Positions 10,401 through 22,931 of a stretch of DNA of 64,000 nucleotides are shown piece by piece (position 1 is the first letter of the stretch; each line of letters opens with the position of its first letter). This DNA comes from Fremontodendron californicum (Eukaryota; Streptophyta; Magnoliopsida; Malvales; Malvaceae), in assembly GCA_030761205.1 (NCBI GenBank), contig JAULJL010000001.1:34109145-34173144 (forward strand). Reading direction: 5' to 3'. The position numbers and the translations under genes were made by a program. The notes below the pieces were generated by a model. It ran no database searches. It had not been told where the DNA came from and worked only from the letters and a program-made list of their open reading frames with translations.

Positions 10401-13400
10401 TGTCGCAACCTAAAAAATATAACGATAAAATAAACGAGTCTCATCACAAGATTTCATTATTCGTTAGGCGTGACATTAAAAAAACGAGGAAAAGTCGACT
10501 TAATTCCTCTTAGAATAACGAAGGTGTCGATACATGATCCCGGATCACGGGGAACCAGTTCGAGTGAGGGGAAACAGAACTAGAGGAAAAGACGACTTAA
10601 TTCCTCTAGAAATAATAAAAGGTCGAGGGTATGAAAACGGTCTCATGGAAAGACATGGAGTCGCCACCAATCTTTTTTAGCTAGGTTTGATCGGCCACCT
10701 ATTAAAACCAGTTTTGTAAAACATTTTAAAATTAATTAAAACATTTTTTAAACCAATTTCAGGTCTGCGTTATAAACCAGAGAAATCAAAGAAGCGGGTT
10801 CAGGAGTCGGTTACGTGCGGGGAAGGATTAGCACTCCCATAACGCCTGTATAAATTGGTACCTTATTAATCGTGTATTATCTCAAGTCTCGGTAAAAAGT
10901 TGATTTTTAATTTAGTATTTCAAGTTAATTCCCAATTTTAAGAAAAATAATTCCATTTTTAATTAAAAATGATCCAGAATTTATTAATTCAAAATATTCT
11001 TATATTCCCAGACAAAATCGACAAAATATAGAAATTTTTAATCATTTGGAAAACTTTCCGAATCATTCTCTTTTTTTTTTAAGAAAGATATTCCTTTATT
11101 AATGATGATTGATGATAATCCCTCCGGCAAATCCCGTAGAGAACTCATGAATTATTTTAACTCGGGAATATCTTTATTTTTACTGAAAATCATTATCTTT
11201 TTCAAAATATTTAAAAATATGAACATGAACATGTATGACATAAATAAAATGACATGGCAAATCTAGATAATATAATGCAACCTAAATGATATGACATAAT
11301 TCAAATGACATAGTATATTCTAGGTAACATGAAAAAATCCTAAGTATCATGGTATATTCTAAATGAGATAAAATGATTTAAATGACATGGCAATTCTAAA
11401 TGATATGGCATATTTTAAATGACAAGGCATGTTATAAATAAAATAACCTAAATGACATGGAATATGATCTAAATGACAAGAAATGACATGGAATTAAAAT
11501 AATGCTAATATATAATATGCATGAAAATGAAAATAAAAATAATAATGCATGAACATAGCATATACTAAACAATATGACAAAAATAACTAAATAAAAAAAA
11601 CATAGGACATCATGAAACATTCAAAATCATATGGAAAACAAATATAAGATCATAAAATGTGAATTGAAGTAATAATAATATCATGGAAAATATCATAGCA
11701 AAAATCACACATTTAAATAAAATGCATGAACATGGAAAATGCAATGCATGAAAATGTATTTTTTTTCCTTTATTTAAAGAAACCCGTATATCTAAAAAGA
11801 TATTCGGCTACCTTAGGAAAATATGTCAAATTATATTTTCTAAAAAAACAAAACTTTGTGATTGTTTGAAAATAATTTTGAGGAAAACTTGAATAAAAAT
11901 TAAAACCCTTACCAAACCCTTTTAAAATGGCTCTAATTTCCTAAATTTAAAATCCCGGACTTCACTACCCTTAACACGAGATTTATAAAATCATTTTTAG
12001 AGTTTAAAAAGGCTTAGAAACTACCCTAAGACAGTAGCTAAATCTTCTAACCAACCCCCTCTAAATGCCTTAGCCAAATTCAACCCTTATTCATGTTTTG
12101 ATTTCAAATCTGCCTTTACTGTCCGGTTTTGCCACATGATTTTTTAGCCTTTTTTAAAAAATTAAAAAAATCTAAAATAAATACTGGAGACTCATAACAT
12201 GTAAATATACACGATAAAAAGTTGGCTTAATTTTATGATTAAATATGACAGCCCAGAAAAATTGGAGATGTTCGAGTACTAGGTGAAAAAAACTGTTTGT
12301 CAAAAATCATTTTTTGCCTTTGATGAATTCATTCAAAAACCAAAGTGGAAATTGGTTGAAATCATCCTAAAGACCTAAGGACAGTAGCTAAACATTTTAA
12401 AAAACCTTGGACAAAATTGGCTAAGTAAAAAAATTCACAAAGGTAGAATAATCAATTTGACAATTCCTTAATTTTGCACAAGTATGCTCTAGAGAGCATG
12501 ACTTTGAGCCATTAATTGGCCTAAGTCACAAATCAAGTGCCAATGACATGGAATGCATGAACATACAGCAAATGAAATGTATGAAATACATGGTCTAAAG
12601 GTCTAAATGGTAAAGGAAATGCATGACAATTCATGGCAACCTGAATGCCTAGCATGAATTTGCATGGCAATAAATGCTATCCTAACTCTATATGCATGCA
12701 ATGCTTGATAATTTAAATGTGACTAGGACCTAATATGTTATGAATATGCATGAAAATGAATGTGACCTAAGACCTAAATAGCATATTAATAAATGACAAT
12801 AACAATGTGATTTAAGACTCAATATGCACGGCAATACCAATATGGCCTAGACCTAAAATGTAATGAACACGCATAGCAATACTATGAACATACAATGACT
12901 CATGAAACTAATATCAATGCTGGAACAAACAGAAACTTATACAAAATTTCAAGATATGACAATGCAAACCATGTTACCTAAACAAAATGCAAATGCATGA
13001 CAAGGCAAGGAATGCATGAAGAGGCCAAATGATCACATGAGACTCTAATGCAATCCTATTTAGTAAATGGCATAAGTACATGATAAATCATATTAAGATG
13101 CATAATGTCATGACATTTTCAATAGCATATAACATACCAATATCAAAATGCATAAGCTCATGGCATGGAAATGCAAACAAGTTAGGAAACAAAAAGGAAA
13201 ATGCACATGCAAGGCAAACAAACATGGTATTGCCGAATAGTCATGGATCAATATGATGGCATTTTTATCATGGCATTTGCATAAGCACATGGCATACTAA
13301 AATCAAAATATGCAAATTCATCACATGGAGATGCAAACAAGTTAAGAAGCAAAAGAAAAATGCACATGCAAGGCATACAAAATGGAGTGGCCGAATGGTC

Positions 13401-16400
13401 ATGAAACAAAACCATGAAAATGCAAACATGTAAGACATGATACATAAAAAATGCACAACATGAGCATATGAACAACAATGGCCGAATATGCAAGGATGCA
13501 ATATCAAGCATGAAAGTGAAATATATAAGCAAATATAGCATAGAAAATAATGTAAAGAACATATATACACAAGATTTAACATAGACATGCAAAAATTATA
13601 AGCAAAACTAGTAAGTAGAACAAAGAAAGTTAAGCTCCATGGTTGGTATCAAATGGGCATAGCCTCTCATGAATCCATAATCACTTGGTCTTGCCAAGAT
13701 CATGAAGCCTTTCCATCTCAATAAAATAGAAAATAAACCATGTAAAACAGAAAATAAGGTGAGCTTCATGGTAGGTAAAAGTGGGCATCGCCTCTCTCCT
13801 AACCATGGTCACTTGGTCAAGCCAAGATCATGTAGCCATTTCAACCTTTATTAATTCATATTGTGTAAAAATCAGAACCTTAGAATACTCTAAAAAAACT
13901 TGTAAAAATCATTTTTCACAACAACATGCAAGGAAGAAAAAAAGGAAAAAATAAGGCAAGTAAATGTGCCATTCAGCCATGGCATGAAACCATAAGAAAA
14001 AAAATAGTTTTCCACCATTTTAAAGAAGAAGAAGAAGAAGAAGAGATGAAAACATAAGTAAACATTAAAAACTTTATTTCTATGAAAAAGGTAGTAGGAA
14101 AATATGATGGAAAAATCAAGAAAACACCATGGAAATGAAGAAGAAAGTTAGGCTAGAGCTTGGTAGAAATAACTACCTTCAAGCTCTATACTGAAAACCT
14201 TTTTTTTTTTCTTTCAAAACCTTTTTCTTTCCAAATTAGCTACTGTTTTCCATCCAAAAACCTCTGAAAAAATGAAAGCATACTCCTCCCTTTAGCCTTG
14301 GCCGAATGCCCCCTAGCCCTTGGATGGGAATTGCACTTTTTCTCCTCCAATCTTGGCCTTTAGATTTAGATATTTTGATGACAACATAAAAATGTCATCT
14401 TTCCAATTCATAGCAGCCCTTAAGATGTGTACTCAGCCCTTGTAGTAACCTTAGCCATTAGATGCAAAAAAGGACCAATCCCATGCACTCCCTTGCTTGC
14501 CCCTCTTGAGTGCCTACCCTTGGATGAGTTGTGCTCTTCCATTCTTGGTCATTGGATGAGGCCAACATAAAAATGACATCTTGTAGATTAAGCCCAGCCC
14601 TCAACATGTGTACTTAGCCCTTGTAGATGGCCTAAACCATTGGATGAAAAGAGATAATCCCATGCACTCCCTTGCTCAACCGAATGGATGCTCACCCTTG
14701 GATGAATTGTGCTCATCTTTTTTCTTCCATTCTTGGCCATTAGATGAGGGTTCTTTTATGACAAATAAAAATGTCATTTTGGCATTTAAACTTGGCTATT
14801 GGATGGTGCATTCAACTTTCCTATAAGGCACCTAAGCCATTGGATGAAGGGGGGACCATTTACAAGGTGTTAGTGGTAGCATGTGGCTTGATAGTGACTA
14901 TGGAATTAAATTGTTCAAGCTTCCTTCCTCTCCTCTATGTTGGCTGACCATGGGAAGAAAAAATCCCAGCATTCCTTCTTCTTTCATATTTTCCCTAATT
15001 ACCAATTTGCCCTTTTTGGTTTCCTTGGTGAAATAACCTTTTTGCCCCCTGAACTTAAATAAATAGCAAACGGGCTCCAAATTTGAATTTTTTTTCAATA
15101 CTTTTGAAATAATAAAAAATTGAATTCTGAAAGTTTTTAAAATTTTTCGACTCTATTTGCTATTTATCTCGAATTTATTTCCGAAATTACCCCTTTTATG
15201 CTCTCGAACTTTACCATTTTTTAAACGAGCTCCGAATCCAGATTTTTCTTCACCAATCTCTTCCAAATAATTTAAAAATGTGATCTGGAAGTTTTCATAA
15301 TTTTTGGAGCGCATTTGCTATTTTTTCGGGATTTATCCGCTTGAATTACTACATAGGGGACCCGATATTTGGCCATTTTGTAAATGAACTCCGAATCAAT
15401 ATTTTATTTCGCCAATCTCTTCCAAATAATTTAAAAATGAGATTTACAAATTTTCAGAATTTTTGGAACTCGTTTGCTATTTTTTCGGGATTTATCTGCT
15501 TGAATTACCGCGTAGGAGACCCGATATTTAGCCATTTTGCAAACGAACTCCGAATCAAGATTTTCTTTTTCCAATATCTTCCAAATAACTTTCAAAATGA
15601 GATTTGCAAATTTTCAGAATTTTTGGAACTCGATTGCTATTTTTTCGGGATTTATCTGCTTGAATTATTGCATAGGAGACCCGGTATTTGGCCTTTTTGC
15701 AAACGAACTGCGAATCAAGATTTTATTTTTCCAATCTCTTCGAAATGATTTAAGAATGAGATTTGCAAATTTTCAAAATTTTTGGAGTTCATTTGCTATT
15801 TTTTCCATATTTTCCAATTTTACCCTTTTACCTCCGAAACCCGGTTTTGCTCAAAACAAGTTCGATTTTCATATTTTCTTCAAATTGAGCCTCGGGCTAT
15901 CCTTGTTTAATCATTTCTCATCAATTAAGGGCTTTAGATATTCCGAATTGGGCCATTTCTGCAATTCTTCCAAATTTCACCGAAATCTACCAAAAACCCC
16001 TAATCCTCGGTTTTCTTCCGGATTGACTTTTCTATCAGTTTTTCTCCCATGTAGCTTTTCCATTACCCGTTTTCAGTGCTTATCTTTCATTTGATACCTT
16101 CAATTCTGACCAATTTGATCGTTTAAGCACTTTTCCCCAAATTTCTCAAATTAGGGTTTTCTTTCTGCTAAATCTCGTAACCCAACTTCCGAACTCCATA
16201 TCTTTCAATGTGGACCTCGGATTATCAAAATTCTTTCACCGTTTTTCAATTGAACCTCAAATTTTGATTTTGAAAATGGGTTGACCATTTTAAGTAGTTG
16301 ACTTTTTTAAGGTTGACTTTTTGGGGTTGACTTTTTTTGACCTTGACTTTTTCTGTCTGCTTTCTTAGACCAAGCCTCGGAGTATCACCTGCAGGATGAG

Positions 16401-16483
16401 AAAAGCCTTTCAACATTCAGAAACATCAATTTAGGAAGAAAATGTACCTGATTTAGGGGTCCGGACAAAATTAGGTGCCTATA
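10401..16483 (-). repeat. 5' LTR of element A (6.1 kb)
   Basis: Starts (minus strand) TATAGGCACCTAATTTTGTC at 16483, a decayed form of the TGTAGACACC start seen at 33084, and ends GGTTGCGACA at 10401. It holds an internal tandem array (15060-15800), a region rich in CATGCA/TGCATG motifs (12540-13590), a pyrimidine-rich leader-like stretch, and at its 3' end a hairpin (10682-10701) plus a PBS-like GGCGACTCCATG motif (10654-10668). It is alignable over much of its length with the B LTRs but has expanded segments. Open frames inside it (for example 15341-16094 and 13248-13592) are low-complexity and not genes. Confidence 0.85.
15060..15800 (-). repeat. Tandem array inside element A LTR (about 160-170-bp units)
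   Basis: About four to five degenerate copies of a unit containing ACCCGATATTTGGCCATTTT, CGAACTCCGAATCAAGATTT and GGAACTCGTTTGCTATTTTT. The same units occur in inverse orientation in the element B 3' LTR at 33720-34330. Confidence 0.75.
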
Positions 16484-19400
16484 GTTGCCTTTTACAAAAA
16501 TGAAGCATGAGCTGGAAGAAGAGGGGTCAGCCGGCCAAGGCCCAAGGATGGGCAAATATTTTTTGATTTTCAACCAAAAGGCCAAAAATGAAGAGGAAGG
16601 TAGTTATTTTTTTATCAAACTTTTTGCAATTAAGCCACGTGGGCCAATGCATGAAGAGAGAGAGTGTCTACATAATGGGTTAAGATTCTTGAACAACTGT
16701 AATTGTGGATAGCTGATTGCCTAATCTAAGGGTGATAATTTCATATTTAAAACATCTTGGATCAATAGGCTTTGGATCAAAATTGGTTGAAGACAAAATG
16801 ACAACATCCTAGGGGGATAAGGGCTATTCGGCCACTACAAGAGGGAGGGCACTCTCTTTTCATTTTTCTGCTATTCACTCTCTATTCTCTCTTGTTTTTG
16901 GCTGATTTTACTCTCCATTTTTGAAAGGCAAAAAGAAAAGTTTAGAAAAGAAAAGAAAGTTAGAAGAGATAAAGCTTGCAATATAGCTTCTAGAGGTTGC
17001 TTTAAGCACCATACTCTTGCACTTTCTTTGATTTTCCATTCTCGATTTGCTGTTTTCATTTGATATTTGGTGAGTTTATTTTGATTTTGATTTTACAATA
17101 AGTGTTTTTAAGCTTTCATTCAAGTTCTTCCTTCATGTTTTCTTCAAAAACTATGGAAAATCAATTTTTTATCATTTTTCTCTAAGTGGCCGAATGGCCC
17201 ATTGTTTTTGTGTAGTTATTGTTTGCATTTTTGTTTCATGTTATTCTTGATATTTAACAAGTTGTAATGCTTTAAATCTTCTTCTAATACATAAACATGA
17301 AGCTTGTTTTAATTTGTTTGCTTGCTTGTTTCCATTTTTGAGTATATTATCTTGTTATCATGTTTATTTTATTTGTCTTGAATTTTTTGATTTTCTGTTT
17401 TCAAAATATTTAAGTTTGTTTATGTTTTACATTTTGTTATCCATGTGTTTGTGAAAATGCCTATTGGTTTTCATGTCTTTACTTAATATTTGCATGATTT
17501 GAGCATTATTCTTTAACTATACATGTTAGTATATCATGTGTTTGTGAAAATGCCATGCCTATTTTAAGCATGAGACCATTCGACCACCCTCATGTTGTAT
17601 GCTTTGTGTGTTCATTTTTGTTATGTTGGTTGATAGGTTTGCATTTTCATGATATTTGGTTGTGTATTTTGTTTAAGCATGCCATATGTTTGTGTTATTG
17701 CCATGCATTTTTTAGGTTTAGGATTGGTTTGCTTTGCCATGCATATTCATGCATTTTAGACCTAAGTTGCATTAATTGTCATGCAAGTTCATTTAGGTCT
17801 AGGTTATTTTATTGATGCCATGCATTTTTCATGTCATTTAGGTTTTAAATCATGCATTTCATGCATCATATTTACTGTATTTTCATGCATTTCATGTCCT
17901 TGCCACTTGATTTATGACTCAGACCAACCAATGGTTCAAATTCATGCTCATTTTGAGCATACATGTGGAAAATTAAAGAGTTGTCAAATTGATTATTCTA
18001 CCTTTGTGATTTTTTTTACTTGGCCAATTTTTGCCTAACTTTTCAAAAGTGTTAGCTACTGTTTGTGAGTCCTTAAGATAGTCTCTAACATTTTTACTTT
18101 GACTTTACATGTCCTGAGTCTCCAATATTTGTTTTAGATTTTTTTGAATTTTTAAAAATAGGATAAAAAATCATGCATTAAAACTGGACAGTAGAGGCAG
18201 AATTGAATTTGAAGGAAAATCATTTTTCTGTTTTTTTAAGTTACTTAGAGGGGGCTAATTAGGAAGTTTAGCTACTGACTTAGGGTAGTTTTTAAGCCTT
18301 TTTAAACTCTAAAAATGATTTTTTAAATCTCGGGTTAAGGGGAGTCAAGTCCGGGATTTTAAACTTAGGAAATTAGAGCCATTTAAAAAAAGGTTTAGCT
18401 AGGTTTTTATTTTTAATCTAGGTTTTCCAAAATTGTTTTCAAAAAATTACAAAGTATTTTGATTTTAGAATATTTAATTTGATATATTTTCCTAAGGTAG
18501 CCGGATATCTTTTTAGATATACGGATTTCCTTAATTAAAGGAAAAAATACTTTCTCATGCATTGCATTTTTCATATTCATGCATACTATATAATATGTGA
18601 TTTCTCCTATGATAATTTCCATGGTGTTATTATTATTTTTTTATTTATATTTTTGATGTTATGTTGTTTATTATATGGTTTTGAATATTTCATGATATCC
18701 TATGCTTTTTATTTAGTTATTTTTGTCAAATTATCTAGCATATACTATTTTCATGCATTATTATTTTTATTTTTATTTTCATGCATATTATATGATAGCA
18801 TTATTTTATGTTTCATGTCATTTATATTATATGCCATATCATTTATATTTGCCATGTCATTTAAATTATTTTATTTCATAAGGCATATAGAATATGCTAA
18901 GACATTTAAATAATATCATACCATTTAGGTTGCATTATATTATCTAGACTTTGCTATGTCATTTTAATTATGTCATACATATTCATATTTTTTTTAAAAT
19001 GTTTTGGAAAATCTAATGATTTTCAATAAAATAAAGATATTTTCGAGTTAAAATATTTCATGAGTTCTCTACCGGGTTTGTTAGGGAGGATATCATCAAT
19101 TATCATTTATAAAAAAAAATATATCTTCTTAAAATAAGAATGATTCGGAAAGTTTTCCAAACTAATAAAAATTTCTCTATTTTGCCACGTTTGTTGGGGA
19201 ATATAGGAAAATTTTAAATTTATAAATTCTGGATCATTTTCAATTAAAAATGGAATTCTTTTTCTTTAAATTGGGAATTAACTTGAAATACTAAATTTAA
19301 AACCGACTTTTTTATCGAGACTTGAGATCACACACGATTAATAAGGTACCATTTTATACGGGCGTTGTGGGGTGCTAATCCTTCCCCACACGTAACCTAG

Positions 19401-19687
19401 TCCCAAACCCGCTTCTTTGATTTCTCTGGTTTAAAACGTAGACTTGAAATTGGTTTTAAAAATGTTTTAATTAATTTAAAATATTTTATAAAACCGGTTT
19501 TAATAGGTGACCGATCACACCTAGCTAAAAAAGATTGGTGGCGACTCCATGTCTTTTTCAAGGCCATTTTCAAAACCTTCATTTTTCAAGAGGAATTAGG
19601 TCGACTTTTCCTTGGATTTTTTTTATGTCAAGCTTAACGAATAATAAAGTCTTGCGATGAGACTTGTTATTTTTTTAGGTTGCGACA
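16484..19687 (+). repeat. 5' LTR of element B (5'-truncated by element A)
   Basis: Begins with TTGCCTTTTACAAAAATGAA, which aligns with TTGCCTGTTAAAAAAATGAA at about 34375 inside the 3' LTR, and ends GGTTGCGACA at 19687, directly before the PBS. It contains a likely transcription-start region (GGAGGGCACTCTCTTTTCATTTTTC near 16845, followed by CTCTCTATTCTCTC). It also has a CATGCA-rich segment (17480-17900), and a U5 hairpin (19504-19523) followed by a PBS-like motif (19537-19551). Confidence 0.85.
19504..19551 (+). promoter_or_regulatory. U5 hairpin and PBS-like motif, element B 5' LTR
   Basis: TAGGTG-ACCGATCA-CACCTA can form a 6-bp stem. Fourteen bases later comes GGTGGCGACTCCATG, which repeats the first 10 nt of the true PBS (TGGCGACTCC). 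The same pair occurs near the 3' end of every Tat-type LTR in the window. Confidence 0.6.
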
Positions 19688-19690
19688 GCT

Positions 19691-19708
19691 TGGCTACTCC
19701 ACTGGGGA
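19691..19708 (+). promoter_or_regulatory. Primer-binding site of element B
   Basis: TGGCTACTCCACTGGGGA three bases after the LTR end. It matches the Ogre/Tat PBS (reported tRNA-Arg complement) with a single G-to-T change. Confidence 0.85.
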
Positions 19709-19709
19709 C

Positions 19710-20749
19710 TATTAGAGAGTCAGGCCTAGAATTAGTTGTGTGTTATCAAAGTCTAGGTTTTGTTGGTTTAATTGGTATTTAATTTTAATTCCCACATTTT
19801 TTTAAAAATAAGGATAATTTCAAAAATAATAATATGTTTTTAAATATGTCCATATTCATGTGCATGCATATTATAATTGTTCTCTGGTTATTTTGGTGTA
19901 TATATTCATTTATTGATTAAGTGATGACTTATGTTGTTTAATCTTGTTGGGGCATTTAGAATAAGGGATGTAGATTAGGTGGTGAAAGGTTTGTTATTTC
20001 TCCTCACACACTACACATGCATTTGCATATCATGAGCCCTATACCCGGGTTTCGTCCTTTTAGGTGGGAGCAAAGTAACTAAGCCTTCGTGATTGAGAAT
20101 CCGCATGGGCTAGTGAAACACTCCTGGAGTACTAAATTACCTAAGCCTTCGTGTTGACAATCCGCATGGGCTAGTGAAACACTCCTGGAGTACTAAATTA
20201 CCTAAGCCTTCGTGATTAACAATTCGCATGGGCTAGGGAAATAGACTCTAACGAATTGAACCCGCTTTTATCGGGGTGCCTTACTAGCCTTCACCGACGA
20301 CAGTGAGGAACAATTCGAGGATTTTAGAACTAATTCACCTTCATATAGTAAACCTAGGCAAAGCCATGCCGGATTTCTAACTAAATATCCCAAAGTTAAG
20401 AACACATGGAGGAATATTTCCAATCCTTTTACCTTCTATTCTACTTTTCGAATAAGTTTATTTTTGAAAATCGGACAATGATGAACGTACATCACAATGC
20501 CCATAATAAGTATTGGTGTGTCGTCCCAGGGGTATTAGAATGCCGAAATTTTGTTGGCATCCTCAGGGATAATTATTGTTTTGAATTATATGTTGTTTGT
20601 ATTATTCGAATTTATTCCCATTACTAATTCATTTTCTTTTTGTTGTTTTTTTTTCTTTTTCTTTTTTTTTTATTTTTTGCATTCTTGTCATCATTTTTGC
20701 ACATGGAAAGTTATTGGTCTCGGGATAATATTCAACCAAAAGGGCTTCC
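19710..20749 (+). other. 5' leader of element B with tandem repeats
   Basis: A non-coding leader of about 1 kb. At 20083-20235 it holds about 2.5 copies of a ~60-bp unit (CCTAAGCCTTCGTG, CCGCATGGGCTAGTGAAACA, CTCCTGGAGTACTAAATTA). The block at 20270-20320 (GGGGTGCCTTACTAGCC, then GACAGTGAGGAACAATT) is shared with elements A and C. A pyrimidine-rich run precedes ORF1 (20635-20690). Confidence 0.7.
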
Positions 20750-22414
20750 ATGGAGGGTCAAAATGTCTCAGTGGTCAAGAAGCATTTAGAAGTTAGGAAA
20801 CAGTCCGAGAAAGGTCAGCAGGATAATGGGGATTGTTTGAAAATGGGATATGTGTCTGTATTGCCAGCCGAGGTTGATCTTACTATCAGGCAAAATGATC
20901 TCCAGGAATTGATGGATATATGGAATCAATGGAACATATCAGAAAAAGAAGCCTTCTCTCAGACTTATGGTGACATAGCACTGTTAGTTCAGGTTAAGGT
21001 CTGTGGTGAGGTGATCCGGGCTGTGGTGCAGTTTTGGAATCCCGCTTATCGGTGTTTTACCTTCAACCAAGAGGATATGACTCCAACCAAAGAGGAATAT
21101 TCGACCTTGCTGCATATTGAGAACGATATTCCCGATAGTATTTATTTGAAGGATACAAAGACGTCGGGTTTCAAGAAAAATGTGTCTAAGATTCTGGGAG
21201 TGGAAAGAAATTGGGTCGAAAGCCATGTTGTCCAAAAAGGGGTAAGCTACTGTATATCATGGGATATTTTACGGACCTTAATCCATAGCCATTCAAGTAA
21301 GGAGACAGGAATATTTTTGCTTTGGCTATCTATGGTTTAGTTATCTTCCCAAAGACATTAGGGTATGTGGATGTGGCAGTATTTGATGTTTTTGAGAGGC
21401 TTGAGCAGAGGATAAACCCAGCCCCGGCAATTATAGCAAAAACAATCCAATCTCTGAATTTCTGTAGAGGGTAAGGAAAAGGGCATTTTATAGGTTGTAT
21501 ACAGCTTCTTTACATATGGGTTCAAAGCCATTTTTTGTAAACAAGAGAATTTCCCTCTTCGCTAGTATTGGAAGTCTTTTGCACCAATTGGTGAATTTCT
21601 TAAGAGGGATTGGCTTGAAAATAGGACTGAGGAACAATGGATCAACATATTCCGGAATATCAGGGCTGAGATGATAATTTGGAGAGCTCCATGGATAGCT
21701 CCTATGCCGACATTGTACAAGTGCGGAGATAAAGCTTCTGTTCCATTATTGGGAGTATGAAGAGGAGTGAGCTATGCACCACTGCTGGTACTAAGACAAT
21801 CGGAATCCCGTCAGTTTACTCTTATGACCCATGACCTTAGTAATTTGGAATTTGCTTATGGAGAAGATGGATACTCGGGAAAGGTACATGAGATTGTAGT
21901 AGCATGGAAGGAAACTCATCGGGTGGAGGTAGTTAGATATGCCGATATCGTCACACCTGATTACCTGGTATGGAGGGAATTGAGGGTTAATGATAGGTTG
22001 TTGACATCAGATGGGAAAGAAGTTCAACTCTTGTGTTCGCCACCGAAGGAAGTGCCATCAGAGTTAGAAATCTCAAGGGTGGAATTTGAAAAACAAAAGA
22101 CCCAGATGAGCAAGGAAATTGCCCAATTACAAGAAGAGATTGAGGATATGGAAAATAGGGAATCAGCTTGAGAAAGAGAAAAGGAAAAGATCAAGAGAGA
22201 AAGGGACACTGCTAGAAGCGATCTTCAGGAATTACGCTTGGAGAACAAGAGGTACCGCTTCGAGCTCAGATTTGAGGGGACCCTCAAGACTTTCAAGGAA
22301 TGGCAGCAAGAGGTCAAAAACCTCAAGAAGGAGAAGAACTATTGGACAGAGAGAGCAAAGCATAAGGAAGCCCAAGCCAATCAACTAGAGAAACAAGCTA
22401 AGCTTGCACGGTGA
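20750..22414 (+). pseudogene. ORF1 of element B (DUF7745-like, broken)
   Basis: Starts MEGQNVSVVKKHLEVRKQ at 20750 and is open to 21340. The first part contains WNQWNISEKEAFSQTYGDIA and VVQFWNPAYRCFTFNQEDMT. A frameshift near 21300 throws the next block (ALAIYGLVIFPKTLGYVDV) into another frame; stops follow until 21767. From 21767 it is open again (RQFTLMTHDLSNLEFAYGED, then TPDYLVWRELRVNDRLL) into a coiled coil that ends at the TGA at 22412-22414 after a stop at 22169-22171. This is the extra Tat/Ogre ORF upstream of gag; its role is unknown. Its C-terminal coiled coil suggests self-association (inference). Confidence 0.83.
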
Positions 22415-22931
22415 TGCTTCTACTGACATGTCAAAGGGCCGTGAACAAGAAGAGCAAGGCAATCAAAAGAAGACAGTGAAAAAGGTCCAAGATCCAAGGG
22501 AGTTACTATAGGACCGGTGTTTTATAATAGTATTTTTGAATTAGGATAGACAGATTATCAGATTGTCTTAAGCAGTGATTGTTTTTTTATTTGATTATTT
22601 AGTTCCAGGAAATCAATGAAATACTGTTTTGTTGGAATTATCTCGGGGCCAGTACTTTTAAATGCATTCATCATTCATTTGTTCTTTCCTTTATATATTT
22701 TGTTTGTTTGCTCATTCATTTATTTATATTTATAATCATTCATTCATTTATTCTTTATAAATTGTTCATACACTTAGTCATTTATTTATTTGTCCATTCA
22801 TTTATTCTTTATAATTAGTCATTCATACACTTAGTCATTTACTTATTTGTTCATTCATTAACATTTAGTCATTTATTCATTCATTCATTTTTATAAAATA
22901 AAATAAAAAATGTGTTAATAATTTCTAATCC
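22415..22931 (+). other. ORF1-gag spacer of element B, with ATTCATT repeats
   Basis: A non-coding spacer. At 22670-22890 it is a degenerate simple-sequence array of CATTCATTTATT and TTAGTCATTTATTTATT words. It corresponds to 7232-7785 of element A. Confidence 0.6.

Larger units (their letters stand above)
1..16483 (-). mobile_element. Element A: Tat/Ogre-like Ty3/gypsy LTR retrotransposon, cut by left edge
   Basis: Reading the minus strand from right to left gives a long 5' LTR (10401-16483), a primer-binding site, a leader, ORF1, gag, protease, and RT entering RNase H at the left edge; integrase and the 3' LTR lie outside. The order, the extra ORF upstream of gag, the 6-kb LTR and the PBS TGGCGACTCCACTAGGGA are those known for the Ogre/Tat lineage. 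Every frame carries stops or frameshifts, so it is dead. Its LTR start abuts the interior of element B's 5' LTR, so A appears to have inserted into B in opposite orientation. Confidence 0.88.

Noticed and set aside
13248..13592. Two minus-strand frames of about 110 aa rich in Cys, His and Phe
   Set aside because: They lie in the CATGCA-rich LTR segment of element A; composition follows the simple words, and both frames overlap out of phase.
15341..16094. Overlapping open frames of 135 and 185 aa
   Set aside because: They run through the LTR tandem units and give repeated Phe/Ile/Asn-rich text with no domain; chance openness of an AT-rich array.
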